Below, in pieces: positions 6,247-14,079 of a stretch of 14,433 nt of DNA. The notes under the pieces are model-generated. The model searched no databases. It was given only the letters and a program-made list of their open reading frames with translations, and was not told where the DNA came from. The stretch is from NCBI GenBank assembly GCA_902795555.1, contig CADBLV010000316.1:1-14433 (forward strand), read 5' to 3'. The DNA comes from an uncultured Eubacteriales bacterium (GTDB lineage Bacteria; Bacillota_A; Clostridia; Christensenellales; Aristaeellaceae). How positions within the stretch are numbered: the stretch's first letter is position 1; each line of letters begins with the position of its first letter. A program made the position numbers and the translations under genes.

Positions 6247-7305
6247 ATGCGGGAAATGATCGAATGCTTTGCTGTGGAAGGAACACCGATCCTGTGGCAG
6301 GTTTTCGGTTCCGGACATATCAATCAAACCTGGCTTGTGGTGACAAACCGTCCCCATCTGTATATCCTTCAGAACATCAGCACGGCGATCTTCCGCGATC
6401 CCGTGGGGCTGATGAATAATATCCTGCTGGTGACAGACCACCTGAGACGGAGCGATCCGGATCCGCGGCATGTGCTGACGCTGGTTCCGCTGAAGGACGG
6501 CAGACCTTATCTGCTGACCGCGGAGAATGAACTCTGGCGGATGTATGAATTTGTGACCGGCGGCATTTGTCTGGAGCAGGCCCGGCAGCCGGCTGATTTT
6601 CAGCAGAGCGGCGTGGCATTCGGGCAGTTCCAGCGCCGGATGGCGGACTTTGCGGCGGACCGGCTGACCGAGACGATTCCGCGCTTTCACGATACGCCGA
6701 ATCGCTATCGGGCCCTGCACAGGGCGATTGCGGAGGATCGGATGGGCCGGGCCGCGGGCGCGGAAAGGGAAATAACCTTCCTGCTGGAGCGGGAAGAAGG
6801 CGCGGGCCTTCTGCAGCGCCTGCGGGAAAGCGGGGAGCTTCCTGTGCGCGTGACGCATAACGACACCAAACTGAACAATGTCATGCTGGACGAGAAAACC
6901 GGGGAACCGCTGTGCATCCTGGATCTGGATACGGTCATGCCGGGGCTGGCGGCCTATGATTTCGGCGACGCGATTCGCTTCGGCGCATCCACAGCCCCGG
7001 AGGATGAAACCGATCTGAACAAAGTTCATCTGGATCTGACGCTGTACGGCGCCTTCGCCTCGGGATTCCTCGGCGCCTGCGGGAAGGCGCTGACAGAAAC
7101 GGAGATCGGCACGCTGCCGGACGGCGCGCGAATCATTACCCTCGAGAACGCCGTGCGGTTCCTGACCGATTATCTGGAAGGGGATACCTATTTCCATATT
7201 GATCATCCCGAACATAATCTGCAGAGAGCCCGCACCCAGATTGCGCTGGCCGCGGAGATGGAACGCCTGGACGGGACGATTCGCCGCATGATGGACACGC
7301 TGTGA
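6247..7305 (+). CDS. Aminoglycoside phosphotransferase-fold sugar kinase, NahK (N-acetylhexosamine 1-kinase)-like
   Basis: The 352-residue cytoplasmic kinase has the APH/choline-kinase fold: nucleotide loop GSGHINQT (21-28), Brenner-type catalytic loop THNDTKLNN (203-211, proposed base D206) and metal-binding CILDLDTVMPG (223-233). Length and the GSGHIN, HNDTKLNN and DLDT spacing resemble NahK, which makes hexosamine 1-phosphates with ATP. Related proteins are often annotated only as 'phosphotransferase', so the substrate is uncertain. The ATG at 6247 is chosen because AAGGGTG lies 9 nt before it; a GTG at 6223 stays in frame but has no ribosome binding site. The ABC exporter gene starts 38 nt after the stop, suggesting an operon. 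No GH112 phosphorylase or epimerase is nearby. Confidence 0.75.
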   Translation: MREMIECFAVEGTPILWQVFGSGHINQTWLVVTNRPHLYILQNISTAIFRDPVGLMNNILLVTDHLRRSDPDPRHVLTLVPLKDGRPYLLTAENELWRMYEFVTGGICLEQARQPADFQQSGVAFGQFQRRMADFAADRLTETIPRFHDTPNRYRALHRAIAEDRMGRAAGAEREITFLLEREEGAGLLQRLRESGELPVRVTHNDTKLNNVMLDEKTGEPLCILDLDTVMPGLAAYDFGDAIRFGASTAPEDETDLNKVHLDLTLYGAFASGFLGACGKALTETEIGTLPDGARIITLENAVRFLTDYLEGDTYFHIDHPEHNLQRARTQIALAAEMERLDGTIRRMMDTL

Positions 7306-7343
7306 AACATCCGGAAGACCGGATGAAAGGAGAGGTGATCTGA

Positions 7344-9194
7344 ATGTCGAGAGGACCCGGCCCGGGAGGCTTTGGGGGACGCGGCAAATTCATGTCGAAG
7401 GACGAGAAACAGAATGCCCCCAAGATCACCAAAGCGCTTCTGGAACGCGTTTTATCCTATCTGCGTCCGTACTGGCGACAGCTGGTGCTGGTGCTTGTAT
7501 GCATTCTGGTTTCCTCCGTGTGCAGCCTCTTTCCGTCCATCCTGAGCGGACAGATTATCGATGTGCTGACGGGAAAAAATATGGGCGGATGGATCGGCGA
7601 AGGCATCTCCGCGCTGATCCGGCTGATCCTCCTGTCCCTGGGGCTGCATCTGGCCTCCAACCTGATCGGCGTGGGCGAAACCTATCTGAACAACTGGATC
7701 GCGCAGCACATCTCCTTCGATATGCGGAATCAGATGTACCGCCATCTGCAGAAGATGTCCCAGCGCTTTTTCACCTCCGCGAATCAGGGAGATATCATCA
7801 CGCGCATGACCAGCGATATCTCCGGCGTCGAATCGGTGATCACCAATACGTTTACCAGCATCATTTCCAATACCGTGACGCTGATCGTCGCCGTGGTCGC
7901 CATGTTTCAGAAAAACTGGATTCTGGCCCTGGTGGGCATTGCCGTCGTGCCGCTTTTCACCCTGCCGACCCGCATGGCCGGCAAACGGAGATGGAAGCTG
8001 GCGGGGGAAGCCCAGGCCTGCAATGACGAGATCAACGGCATTCTGAATGAAACGCTTTCCGTCAGCGGCCAGCTGCTGGTGAAGCTCTTCGGGCGGGAAA
8101 AAGCGGAATATGAACGATATGAGGAAGTCAACAGCCGGATGATCAAACTGAACATCCGGGAAAGGATGGCCGGCCGGTGGTTCTTCATGATCCTGAGCAC
8201 CCTGACCACCATCGGTCCCATGCTGCTGTATCTGGTGGGCGGGATTCTGATGATGAAATATGACCATAACCTCAGCGTCGGCGATATCACGGTGCTGGTG
8301 GCGCTGCTCGGCCGCATGTACGGGCCGGTGAACAGCCTGCTGAATATCCAGGTGGACTGGATCCGGTCCATGGCCATGTTTACACGGATTTTTGAATATT
8401 ATGATATGAAGCCGGAGATTGAAGATAAGCCTGGCGCGAAGGAACTGGTGAACGCGAAAGGGGAGATTGAGTTCGACCATGTTTCCTTCTCCTACGACGG
8501 AGAGCGCATGATTCTGAAGGATATCTCCTTCACGCTGCACAGCGGCGACTGTATCGCGATTGTCGGCCCGAGCGGATCCGGGAAGAGCACGATCGTGAAT
8601 CTGATCCCGCGGCTGTGTGATCCGACGGAGGGATCCGCTCGCTTTGACGGTACGGCCGTCCGGGATCTGACGCCGCATTCCCTGTGGGACGAGATCGGCG
8701 TCGTGACGCAGGAGACCTATCTCTTCAACGGCACGATTCGGGAAAACCTGCTGTATGCCAAGCCGGACGCCACGGAAGAGGAAATGATGGAAGCCTGCCG
8801 GAAGGCCAATATCGAAGAATTGATTCTCAAACAGCCGGATGGGCTGGACACGATGGTCGGCAACCGCGGACTGAAGCTCTCCGGCGGTGAAAAGCAGCGG
8901 ATTTCCATTGCCCGGGTGCTGCTGAAAGATCCGGCGCTGCTGATCTTTGACGAGGCCACCTCCGCCCTGGATTCCATTTCGGAAGCGGCAATCCAGGCCG
9001 CCATCAATCCCCTGATTGAGGAAAGAACCTCCATCCTGATCGCCCATCGGCTGTCTACCATTTTAGCGGCGGACGAGATTCTGGTGGTTCGGGACGGGAG
9101 GATTGTCGAGCGCGGGAAGCACAGCGACCTGGTTCACGCCGGGGGAACCTATCAGGAGCTCTATGAAACCCAGTTCAACAAGGCCGTGGAATAA
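7344..9194 (+). CDS. ABC exporter half-transporter (MsbA/MdlB-like, TMD-NBD fusion)
   Basis: The 616-residue protein has an exporter-type membrane domain (about 38-345) and a C-terminal ATPase domain (about 373-610). ATPase motifs are intact: Walker A GPSGSGKST (408-416), Q-loop Q456, signature LSGGEKQ (512-518), Walker B ALLIFDE (531-537) and H-loop H568 in IAHRLST. It has no N-terminal C39 peptidase, so it is not itself a processing exporter for double-glycine leaders. The first 17 residues are Gly/Arg/Pro-rich, which occurs in clostridial members. It would act as a homodimer or with a partner outside the window. AAAGGAGAGGTG precedes the ATG. It lies 38 nt after the kinase gene in a likely operon. 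Substrate unknown: drug, lipid or peptide. Confidence 0.9.
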   Translation: MSRGPGPGGFGGRGKFMSKDEKQNAPKITKALLERVLSYLRPYWRQLVLVLVCILVSSVCSLFPSILSGQIIDVLTGKNMGGWIGEGISALIRLILLSLGLHLASNLIGVGETYLNNWIAQHISFDMRNQMYRHLQKMSQRFFTSANQGDIITRMTSDISGVESVITNTFTSIISNTVTLIVAVVAMFQKNWILALVGIAVVPLFTLPTRMAGKRRWKLAGEAQACNDEINGILNETLSVSGQLLVKLFGREKAEYERYEEVNSRMIKLNIRERMAGRWFFMILSTLTTIGPMLLYLVGGILMMKYDHNLSVGDITVLVALLGRMYGPVNSLLNIQVDWIRSMAMFTRIFEYYDMKPEIEDKPGAKELVNAKGEIEFDHVSFSYDGERMILKDISFTLHSGDCIAIVGPSGSGKSTIVNLIPRLCDPTEGSARFDGTAVRDLTPHSLWDEIGVVTQETYLFNGTIRENLLYAKPDATEEEMMEACRKANIEELILKQPDGLDTMVGNRGLKLSGGEKQRISIARVLLKDPALLIFDEATSALDSISEAAIQAAINPLIEERTSILIAHRLSTILAADEILVVRDGRIVERGKHSDLVHAGGTYQELYETQFNKAVE

Positions 9195-9208
9195 CCCCCG
9201 GGAACGGA

Positions 9209-12200
9209 TCATTTTGTCATCGATTTCAAATCATTTTTGTTCTGATACATCCGGTCGTCCGCTCTTTCAAACACGGTGGCCACACATTTGTCATTTTCAT
9301 ATTTCGCCATGCCGCAGGCCATCACAATCCCGTTGCTTTCACGGGCCTTTTCATTCTGCTCGGCAATGGCGTTGACGAGATCTTCAATATGTTCATAATC
9401 TTCTCCCTGCGAAATGACCGCGAACTCATCCCCGCCGATCCGGAAAACGGGGCTGTGTTTGAAGGTTTTGCAGACGATCATACAGGCTTCCCGGATATAC
9501 CGGTCTCCCGCCTGATGACCCGTCGTATCGTTCACCGTCTTCAGGTCGTTGATATCCAGGATGGACACGGCAAATTCAACCGGGCCGCCCTCCGAGATCC
9601 GGAGGTTCAGTTTTTCCTCGGCCTCCAGATAGGCATGTTTGTTCTTGATCCCCGTGAGCGCGTCGATGCTAGCCCTGCTCTGCGCCTGCGCCAGGCGTTT
9701 CGCATACTCTTCTTCCTGCCGGATCTGTCTGTCGATGTTGTTGATTCCGACGATCAGCCGGCGGCCTTTCTTTTCGTTGACCATCGCCGCCTTCAGCTGC
9801 ACATAGACGGAATGACCGTCAATAATCAGACGGTATGTCAGCGTAAAGATCCCGCTCCGCTCAATTTCAGACAGGATTGCTTCTTTGGTGAATAATGAGA
9901 GGAAACGTTCCAGGTCTTCCGGATCATTGTGCAGCCGGGCCTGCTCCCGGGTATTTTCGAAGAAATCCGTGCCTTCCTTCGGCAGGGCGAAGGAATCATA
10001 GTCCTGTGTCGTGCTGTATTCCCGATACAGTCCGCTCTCCGGATCCACCACATACAGGCACAGATAATCGCCGGTCAGCGCGCTGATCCGGGCATAGGCC
10101 GCCTGCTGTTCCAGCATCCGCTCTTCCGCGTGACGGATCCGTTCCCGGCTCGTGACGTCCTCGCACATGCCCAGCAGGCACAGCCGGCCTTCCTCGTCGG
10201 TGTATTTCAGCTTCGTGGTCTGAAACTGCTGCTGTTTTCCGTTGGTATGCGGCACATCCTCAAAATAGACATAGGGCCTGTCCATGGAAAGGGCCAGCCG
10301 ATCCTGCTCCATGAAGTGTTTCGCGGCTTTTTCGTCGAACAGTTCCATATCCGTCAATCCGACCACGCCGGAGGGGCTTCCCTTATGGGCATAGTCAGCG
10401 AAGGCCTGGTTGCACGCCAGATATACACCGGTTTTTGCGTCCTTGGAAAAGCTCATTGCCGGCATATTATCCATCATGGAAGAGATGGACCGGCGGAGCT
10501 CGGCAATCCGCCGGGCATCCTCGGCTTCTTTCTCCGCTGCGGAAAGACGCGCCCCCATTTTCCGGGTATCCCTGTAGTTGTTCAGCATAATGAGGATGGA
10601 GAGAACGACCAGCCCCAGAGACATCCCTGTGTACAGGATGTTTGTGCGGCTGATCTCGTTGGCCTGCTCCTGCAGGAAGGCGACCCGCTCCGCGTTGACA
10701 TTTTCATCCGAATCGTCCATGGGATGAGTTTCGTGATAGGTATGAATCCGCTCCACCGTCTCGTTCGCGGCGTTTTCCGTCGCCCGGGAAACCCACATGA
10801 TCGAAGCGAACAGGATCAGCACCAGCAGCAGCAGCCATACGACGATCCGCTGTCCGTATTCCCGATACTGATCCTGCCGGATCAGTTTCCGGAAAAGGAT
10901 CAGTCCCAGCACCGCCCACACAATGAACAGAATATAGGATTCCGTTTCCATCGCATGGAACGGAAGCAGCCCCGGAATCAGCAGCAGGAGGACGAACAGC
11001 GTCATCAGCGCCATGCCGGCGATTCCGGTCATCTTTTCCGCTTTTCCGTTGTTTCGCTGCGCATGCCGCCATACGGCATGGGAAACCAGGCCGTAAATGA
11101 TCGTCGCGCCGAGGGTGGTCACGTCCACAATCCAGCCGATCGCCGTTCTGCCCAGGAAAGGAATCAGCACGGAAACAGCGGCGACAGCGATGATCGCTTT
11201 GTGGGGAATTCCTTTGTCGTTCACCCGGGCCAGGCTCCGGGGAGCTTCTCCGTCCCGCCCCGCCGCATACAGCAGACGGCTCAGCGCGAGCAGGTTCCCG
11301 ATCAGGCTTGTCAGGATCACGGCAAAGAGCGCCAGCATCAGCACCGTCACGCCCGCCTGCCCCAGATAATGATCCGCCGCGTAGAACGCGGGAACCGCTT
11401 TGATTCCTTCCAGATTGCCCATATCCTTGATATATGCCAGCCAGCTGTCATATTCCGGCGGATAGGCAGAGATGGAAAGAAGGGAAACAAACAGATAAAG
11501 AAGGGTGGTGATCACCACGGACCAGATCAGGATCCCGCGCACTTTTTTGACCGGGAATGAGTATTCTTCCGAGAAATGGGATATGTTTTCAAAGCCGATG
11601 AAGGCCCAGGGAGAGATGGCCGCAATCCGGACGATCTGCCCGAAAGAGGAGGATCCTTCCAGATACAGCGGAGAATAGCTGAACGCATTTTCATGCCGGA
11701 ACAGGGCAATGATCGCGCAGAAGGCGAACCCGGCCGCAAAGATCAGGGCTGCAACCGTCATGATGCGGCCCGGCAGACGGGAACTGCGGACACACAGACA
11801 GGCGATGAGCCCGATCGTACAGATGGAGAGCAGGGCCTCCCCGAACCACACCTCATATCCGAAGATATTATAATGGAAGCCGAATCGGAATGTGTCCCCC
11901 AGGAAGAACCGGGCAAAAAGAGGGACAGAGGTGATGTTGGCCCACAGGATGGCCAGGTAGGTCAGCAGGATAAACCAGAAGGCCAGAAACCCCAGGTCTT
12001 TTCCGCCGATCCGCTTTTCAAAGGTGTAAATCCCGCCGGCATCCGGCGCTTTCCGGATCATGTACTGCAGGTTCCAGGTGATGATGAAGATCACGGTCAT
12101 GCCGAGCAGCAGGCCGAAGACTGTGCCGAGCAGGCCGGACTTCTGCAGATAGGTATTACAGGTTACAATGAATGAACCCCAGCCGATACTGGTTCCGATC

Positions 12201-12283
12201 GAGAAGGCCCAGATGCTCAGCGGGGAAAACCCGGGTTTCAGTCCGCTGACCTGTTTCTGATTGCTGTCCAAGTTTTTTTTCAC
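9209..12283 (-). CDS. APC-superfamily amino acid transporter fused to PAS-PAS-GGDEF (transporter-sensor diguanylate cyclase)
   Basis: This is a single 1024-residue frame. Residues 15-465 form a full APC transporter core: helix-1 motif SIGTSIGWGSF (28-38) and helix-6 motif PWAFIGFENISHFSEE (225-240). Helix 13 (about 480-498), an acidic outside segment (500-548) and helix 14 (549-568) lead to a cytoplasmic coiled linker. A PAS domain (about 600-712), a second PAS-like domain (about 728-850) and a GGDEF domain (about 866-1018) follow. The GGDEF is intact: DALTGIKNK, DINDLKTVND (910-919) and RIGGDEF (948-954), so c-di-GMP synthesis is plausible. The inhibitory RxxD site is replaced by FKHS (941-944). 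It may couple amino acid binding or transport to c-di-GMP. The GTG at 12283 gives MKKN but has no good SD; see 12280-12285 for the TTG alternative. A promoter with a G-run lies at 12351-12381. Confidence 0.9.
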   Translation of the reverse strand: MKKNLDSNQKQVSGLKPGFSPLSIWAFSIGTSIGWGSFIVTCNTYLQKSGLLGTVFGLLLGMTVIFIITWNLQYMIRKAPDAGGIYTFEKRIGGKDLGFLAFWFILLTYLAILWANITSVPLFARFFLGDTFRFGFHYNIFGYEVWFGEALLSICTIGLIACLCVRSSRLPGRIMTVAALIFAAGFAFCAIIALFRHENAFSYSPLYLEGSSSFGQIVRIAAISPWAFIGFENISHFSEEYSFPVKKVRGILIWSVVITTLLYLFVSLLSISAYPPEYDSWLAYIKDMGNLEGIKAVPAFYAADHYLGQAGVTVLMLALFAVILTSLIGNLLALSRLLYAAGRDGEAPRSLARVNDKGIPHKAIIAVAAVSVLIPFLGRTAIGWIVDVTTLGATIIYGLVSHAVWRHAQRNNGKAEKMTGIAGMALMTLFVLLLLIPGLLPFHAMETESYILFIVWAVLGLILFRKLIRQDQYREYGQRIVVWLLLLVLILFASIMWVSRATENAANETVERIHTYHETHPMDDSDENVNAERVAFLQEQANEISRTNILYTGMSLGLVVLSILIMLNNYRDTRKMGARLSAAEKEAEDARRIAELRRSISSMMDNMPAMSFSKDAKTGVYLACNQAFADYAHKGSPSGVVGLTDMELFDEKAAKHFMEQDRLALSMDRPYVYFEDVPHTNGKQQQFQTTKLKYTDEEGRLCLLGMCEDVTSRERIRHAEERMLEQQAAYARISALTGDYLCLYVVDPESGLYREYSTTQDYDSFALPKEGTDFFENTREQARLHNDPEDLERFLSLFTKEAILSEIERSGIFTLTYRLIIDGHSVYVQLKAAMVNEKKGRRLIVGINNIDRQIRQEEEYAKRLAQAQSRASIDALTGIKNKHAYLEAEEKLNLRISEGGPVEFAVSILDINDLKTVNDTTGHQAGDRYIREACMIVCKTFKHSPVFRIGGDEFAVISQGEDYEHIEDLVNAIAEQNEKARESNGIVMACGMAKYENDKCVATVFERADDRMYQNKNDLKSMTK

Positions 12284-12285
12284 CT
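12280..12285 (-). promoter_or_regulatory. Shine-Dalgarno sequence suggesting a TTG start at 12271
   Basis: AGGTGA overlaps the GTG start and lies 8 nt before an in-frame TTG (12271), ideal for initiation there. The GTG itself has only GGGCAG upstream. The true protein may therefore start four residues later (1020 residues). Confidence 0.45.
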
Positions 12286-12617
12286 GCCCGTGATTTCTGA
12301 ACGGATCCTGTCTTTTGTAACGGATGCCGGGATGATCACCTGTAAATCCTATTGTAACATTTTTACTGGGGGGGGGGTCAAGAGATTCGTGGGATCACGA
12401 ACAAAAGAGCCCGTCTCCTGAATGAAACGGCTGGGATCGACTGTTCCGGAAACGCATTCAGGGAAAAACCCGGGCAAAATTGAACGCGATGAAGCAAAAA
12501 ATTTAACCGGAGAACTGCTATCCGGTGCCTTACTTCGTATCAATCGATGATGGGTTCGGAAAGAGCCCCGGAAGAAAGGACGGAAACCGCCGCGAAAGGC
12601 GGGAGGAGGAACGAAAC
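12284..12617. other. Intergenic region between the APC-GGDEF gene and the secreted protein gene
   Basis: These 334 bp hold the GGDEF-gene promoter and its G10 run. On the plus strand there is an inverted repeat ACCGGA/TCCGGT near 12506-12526. A small hairpin CCGCC-gcgaaa-GGCGG (12587-12602) lies directly before the SD of the next gene. A weak plus promoter candidate (TTGAAC at 12480, TTAACC 17 nt later) was too poor to call. No gene is seen. Confidence 0.5.
12351..12381 (-). promoter_or_regulatory. Promoter of the APC-GGDEF gene with a homopolymer run in the spacer
   Basis: On the minus strand TTGACC (12376-12381) and TACAAT (12351-12356) match consensus well but are 19 nt apart. The spacer contains eight of a run of ten C (G on the plus strand, 12368-12377). 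Losing one or two bases would bring the spacing to 18 or 17 nt, so promoter strength may depend on run length. Confidence 0.6.
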
Positions 12618-13154
12618 ATGAAAAAGATTCTGACGGTTCTGATGGCAGTGATCCTGGTTGCGGTGTCCGCGCTGGCCTGCGCGGAAGGGACGGCGAAGGA
12701 ACACAACTTTGTCACTTTTGAAGACGCGAAAGGCACGAGTTACGACCTGTTCTGCATAACCAGGCTGAACTACGGTGAAGATCACAAGGTCACCTCCGTC
12801 ACCGGCCATTTCGAGCGTGTTATGGAGAACGAAGAGGGAATGTTTACTCCCGACCTGGCAGCCGATTCCGAAAAGACCTATCCGCTGGCCCCGGATTTCA
12901 AGGCGCAGATGATCGGCAACACGCTGGATTATGACATGAAGACTGTCGAAGTGACGGATCTGTATCAGTGGTACATTGCCGCCTATCTCGCGGACACCGG
13001 ATACGACGGACATGAGCTGGTCTTCTCATGCGACCTGCCGCAGGAAACCCTCGACACGCCTACCTACGACTTCTGGTTCGTCACGACGAAGATCGAGCTG
13101 AACGAGAAAGGCGAGATTCAGTACATGGAGTGGATCTACACCCCCTGGGGCTGA
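12618..13154 (+). CDS. Small secreted protein of unknown function
   Basis: The 178-residue protein begins with a clear Sec signal peptide: MKK, a hydrophobic core of about 15 residues, then SALACAEG. The likely signal peptidase I site is ACA|E at 22/23. Cys21 makes a lipoprotein possible, but the preceding residues (A-L-A) are a poor lipobox. The mature part (about 156 residues) is acidic, rich in aromatic residues and Asp/Glu, and has two cysteines (C46, C138). It ends in beta-like segments DFWFVTTKIEL and YMEWIYTPWG. I recognise no family. The ATG at 12618 is chosen over the frame start at 12525 because GGGAGGAGGA precedes it and the signal peptide begins there. A strong terminator follows 17 nt after the stop, so it is probably monocistronic. 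Confidence 0.8.
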   Translation: MKKILTVLMAVILVAVSALACAEGTAKEHNFVTFEDAKGTSYDLFCITRLNYGEDHKVTSVTGHFERVMENEEGMFTPDLAADSEKTYPLAPDFKAQMIGNTLDYDMKTVEVTDLYQWYIAAYLADTGYDGHELVFSCDLPQETLDTPTYDFWFVTTKIELNEKGEIQYMEWIYTPWG

Positions 13155-13171
13155 CCGGTAAGACATCATCC

Positions 13172-13203
13172 GAAAACAGCAGGCTGAAAAGCCTGCTGTT
13201 TTC
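13172..13203. terminator. Rho-independent terminator after the secreted protein gene
   Basis: GAAAACAGCAGGCT (13172-13185) pairs perfectly over 14 bp with AGCCTGCTGTTTTC (13190-13203) around a GAAA tetraloop. The T-rich 3' arm suits termination of the plus-strand gene, and the A-rich 5' side would also serve minus-strand transcripts from the GNAT gene. Confidence 0.88.
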
Positions 13204-13209
13204 ATGGAC

Positions 13210-13270
13210 GGAACAAAGGGACGGCCCTTCCTGTTCCGATCAGGAACTGAAGGACTGTCCCTGCCGTTCC
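13210..13270. repeat. 61-bp imperfect hairpin repeat, copy 2
   Basis: Identical to 1377-1437 at 60 of 61 positions, in the same orientation. It lies between the terminator at 13172-13203 and the stop codon of the GNAT gene (13277), in a convergent gap. After a 5-nt length difference, both copies are followed by TCAGTCCGG (13277-13285 here, 1449-1457 in copy 1), so the repeat unit may extend about 20 bp further and into the GNAT reading frame. Confidence 0.8.
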
Positions 13271-13276
13271 GTCGTA

Positions 13277-13843
13277 TCAGTCCGGCACGAGGGTCGTCCC
13301 CAGATACTTTTCCCGCGTTAAAAGGCAGGAATCAATCTTTTTCAGAGAACCGTCCCAGGGACGGATCATTTCTTCCGAGCGGTCATACACAAAGCCGAAA
13401 TGTTCAGCCACTTTCTTTGATTTCACATTCTCCTGGAAGTATCCATACCTGACGTCCTCCGCGCCTAACTCCAGAAAAGCCAGCTTCAGCAGGAGAGAAA
13501 CGATTTCTTTCCCATATCCTTTTCCCTGAAAGGCTGTTCCGATACAGATACCGGCTTCCTCATAGTGTCCCGGCTCGCTCTCTCTGATCGCACATAACCC
13601 AATGGCTTCATCCGTGTCTTTCAGCGCCACAAACCAGGCCAGATGATCCTGCTGATAGAGAATGCTCCGCCGGCAACGTTCGATGGCTTCCGCTTCCGTC
13701 AGGGTGGGCTGATAGAGCATCCAACGATACACCTTTTCATCTCCCCAGACATGCTTCAGCATGGAGCGGTAGTCCTCTTCCTTCGCATTTCGGAGCACAA
13801 TATGATCTCCGGTCAGCGCATCAACCATCGATTCCTTCGTCAT
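13277..13843 (-). CDS. GNAT-family N-acetyltransferase (RimJ/RimL-like)
   Basis: The 188-residue protein has the GNAT fold as in RimJ/RimL and related small-molecule acetyltransferases. An N-terminal VLRNAKEEDYRSML region (16-29) is followed by the strand IGLCAIRES (81-89). The acetyl-CoA loop is QGKGYGKEI (106-114), after an AGICIGTAF strand. YFQENVKSKKVAEHFGF (135-151) is the typical N-x-x-S-x-x-V-x-E/K-x-x-G-F helix. The substrate may be a protein N-terminus, an amino acid or a drug; it is not readable. The ATG at 13843 follows AAGGAG with good spacing, while the longer frame to 13900 overlaps the promoter. The final P-D-stop codons lie in sequence that also flanks the other repeat copy, so the C-terminal tail may have been altered by the repeat. 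Confidence 0.85.
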   Translation of the reverse strand: MTKESMVDALTGDHIVLRNAKEEDYRSMLKHVWGDEKVYRWMLYQPTLTEAEAIERCRRSILYQQDHLAWFVALKDTDEAIGLCAIRESEPGHYEEAGICIGTAFQGKGYGKEIVSLLLKLAFLELGAEDVRYGYFQENVKSKKVAEHFGFVYDRSEEMIRPWDGSLKKIDSCLLTREKYLGTTLVPD

Positions 13844-13899
13844 GATCGTTCTCCTTCTTTCCCGGGTTTGGTTATCAGCAATCGTCCTGATCCACAGCA

Positions 13900-13928
13900 A
13901 GCTTATGACATTCAGCAGGGCTTGTCAA
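13900..13928 (-). promoter_or_regulatory. Strong promoter of the GNAT gene
   Basis: A perfect TTGACA (13923-13928) and TAAGCT (13900-13905) are separated by exactly 17 nt, about 57 nt before the ATG. This is the best -35 element in the window. Confidence 0.75.
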
Positions 13929-14022
13929 TTCGTTTAAAGTGATTAACCCGGAAAAAATGTTTTCGATCCCTCTACGGTCGTTCCGGACGGATGGATAAAG
14001 TGGGTTAGAATGACGAGAAAAA

Positions 14023-14061
14023 AAGAACACCCCCGCCGCGAGTTGCAGCGGGGGTGTTCTT
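14023..14061 (-). terminator. Rho-independent terminator of the DUF6465-like gene
   Basis: A perfect 14-bp stem pairs AAGAACACCCCCGC (14023-14036) with GCGGGGGTGTTCTT (14048-14061) around an 11-nt loop. On the minus strand it is followed by a T-run. It lies 18 nt after the stop codon at 14080. Confidence 0.9.
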
Positions 14062-14079
14062 ATATTCAGGACCGTATCA

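Noticed and set aside
7452..9047. 531-residue open frame antisense to the ABC exporter
   Set aside because: Antisense shadow of a strongly supported gene. It has no ribosome binding site, its composition is His/Gln/Pro-rich as expected of a GC-rich antisense frame, and it shows no domain.
7344..9194. Bacteriocin-processing ABC transporter for the LysM peptides
   Set aside because: There is no N-terminal C39 Cys/His peptidase; the membrane domain starts by residue 38 after a Gly/Arg-rich stretch.
9929..11560. 543-residue open frame antisense to the APC-GGDEF gene
   Set aside because: Same reason: long only because of GC-rich codon structure on the other strand. It is full of His, Gln and Arg and lacks motifs.
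14006..14011. TAGAAT as a plus-strand -10 box
   Set aside because: No -35 at a suitable distance and no plus-strand gene downstream before the window ends.
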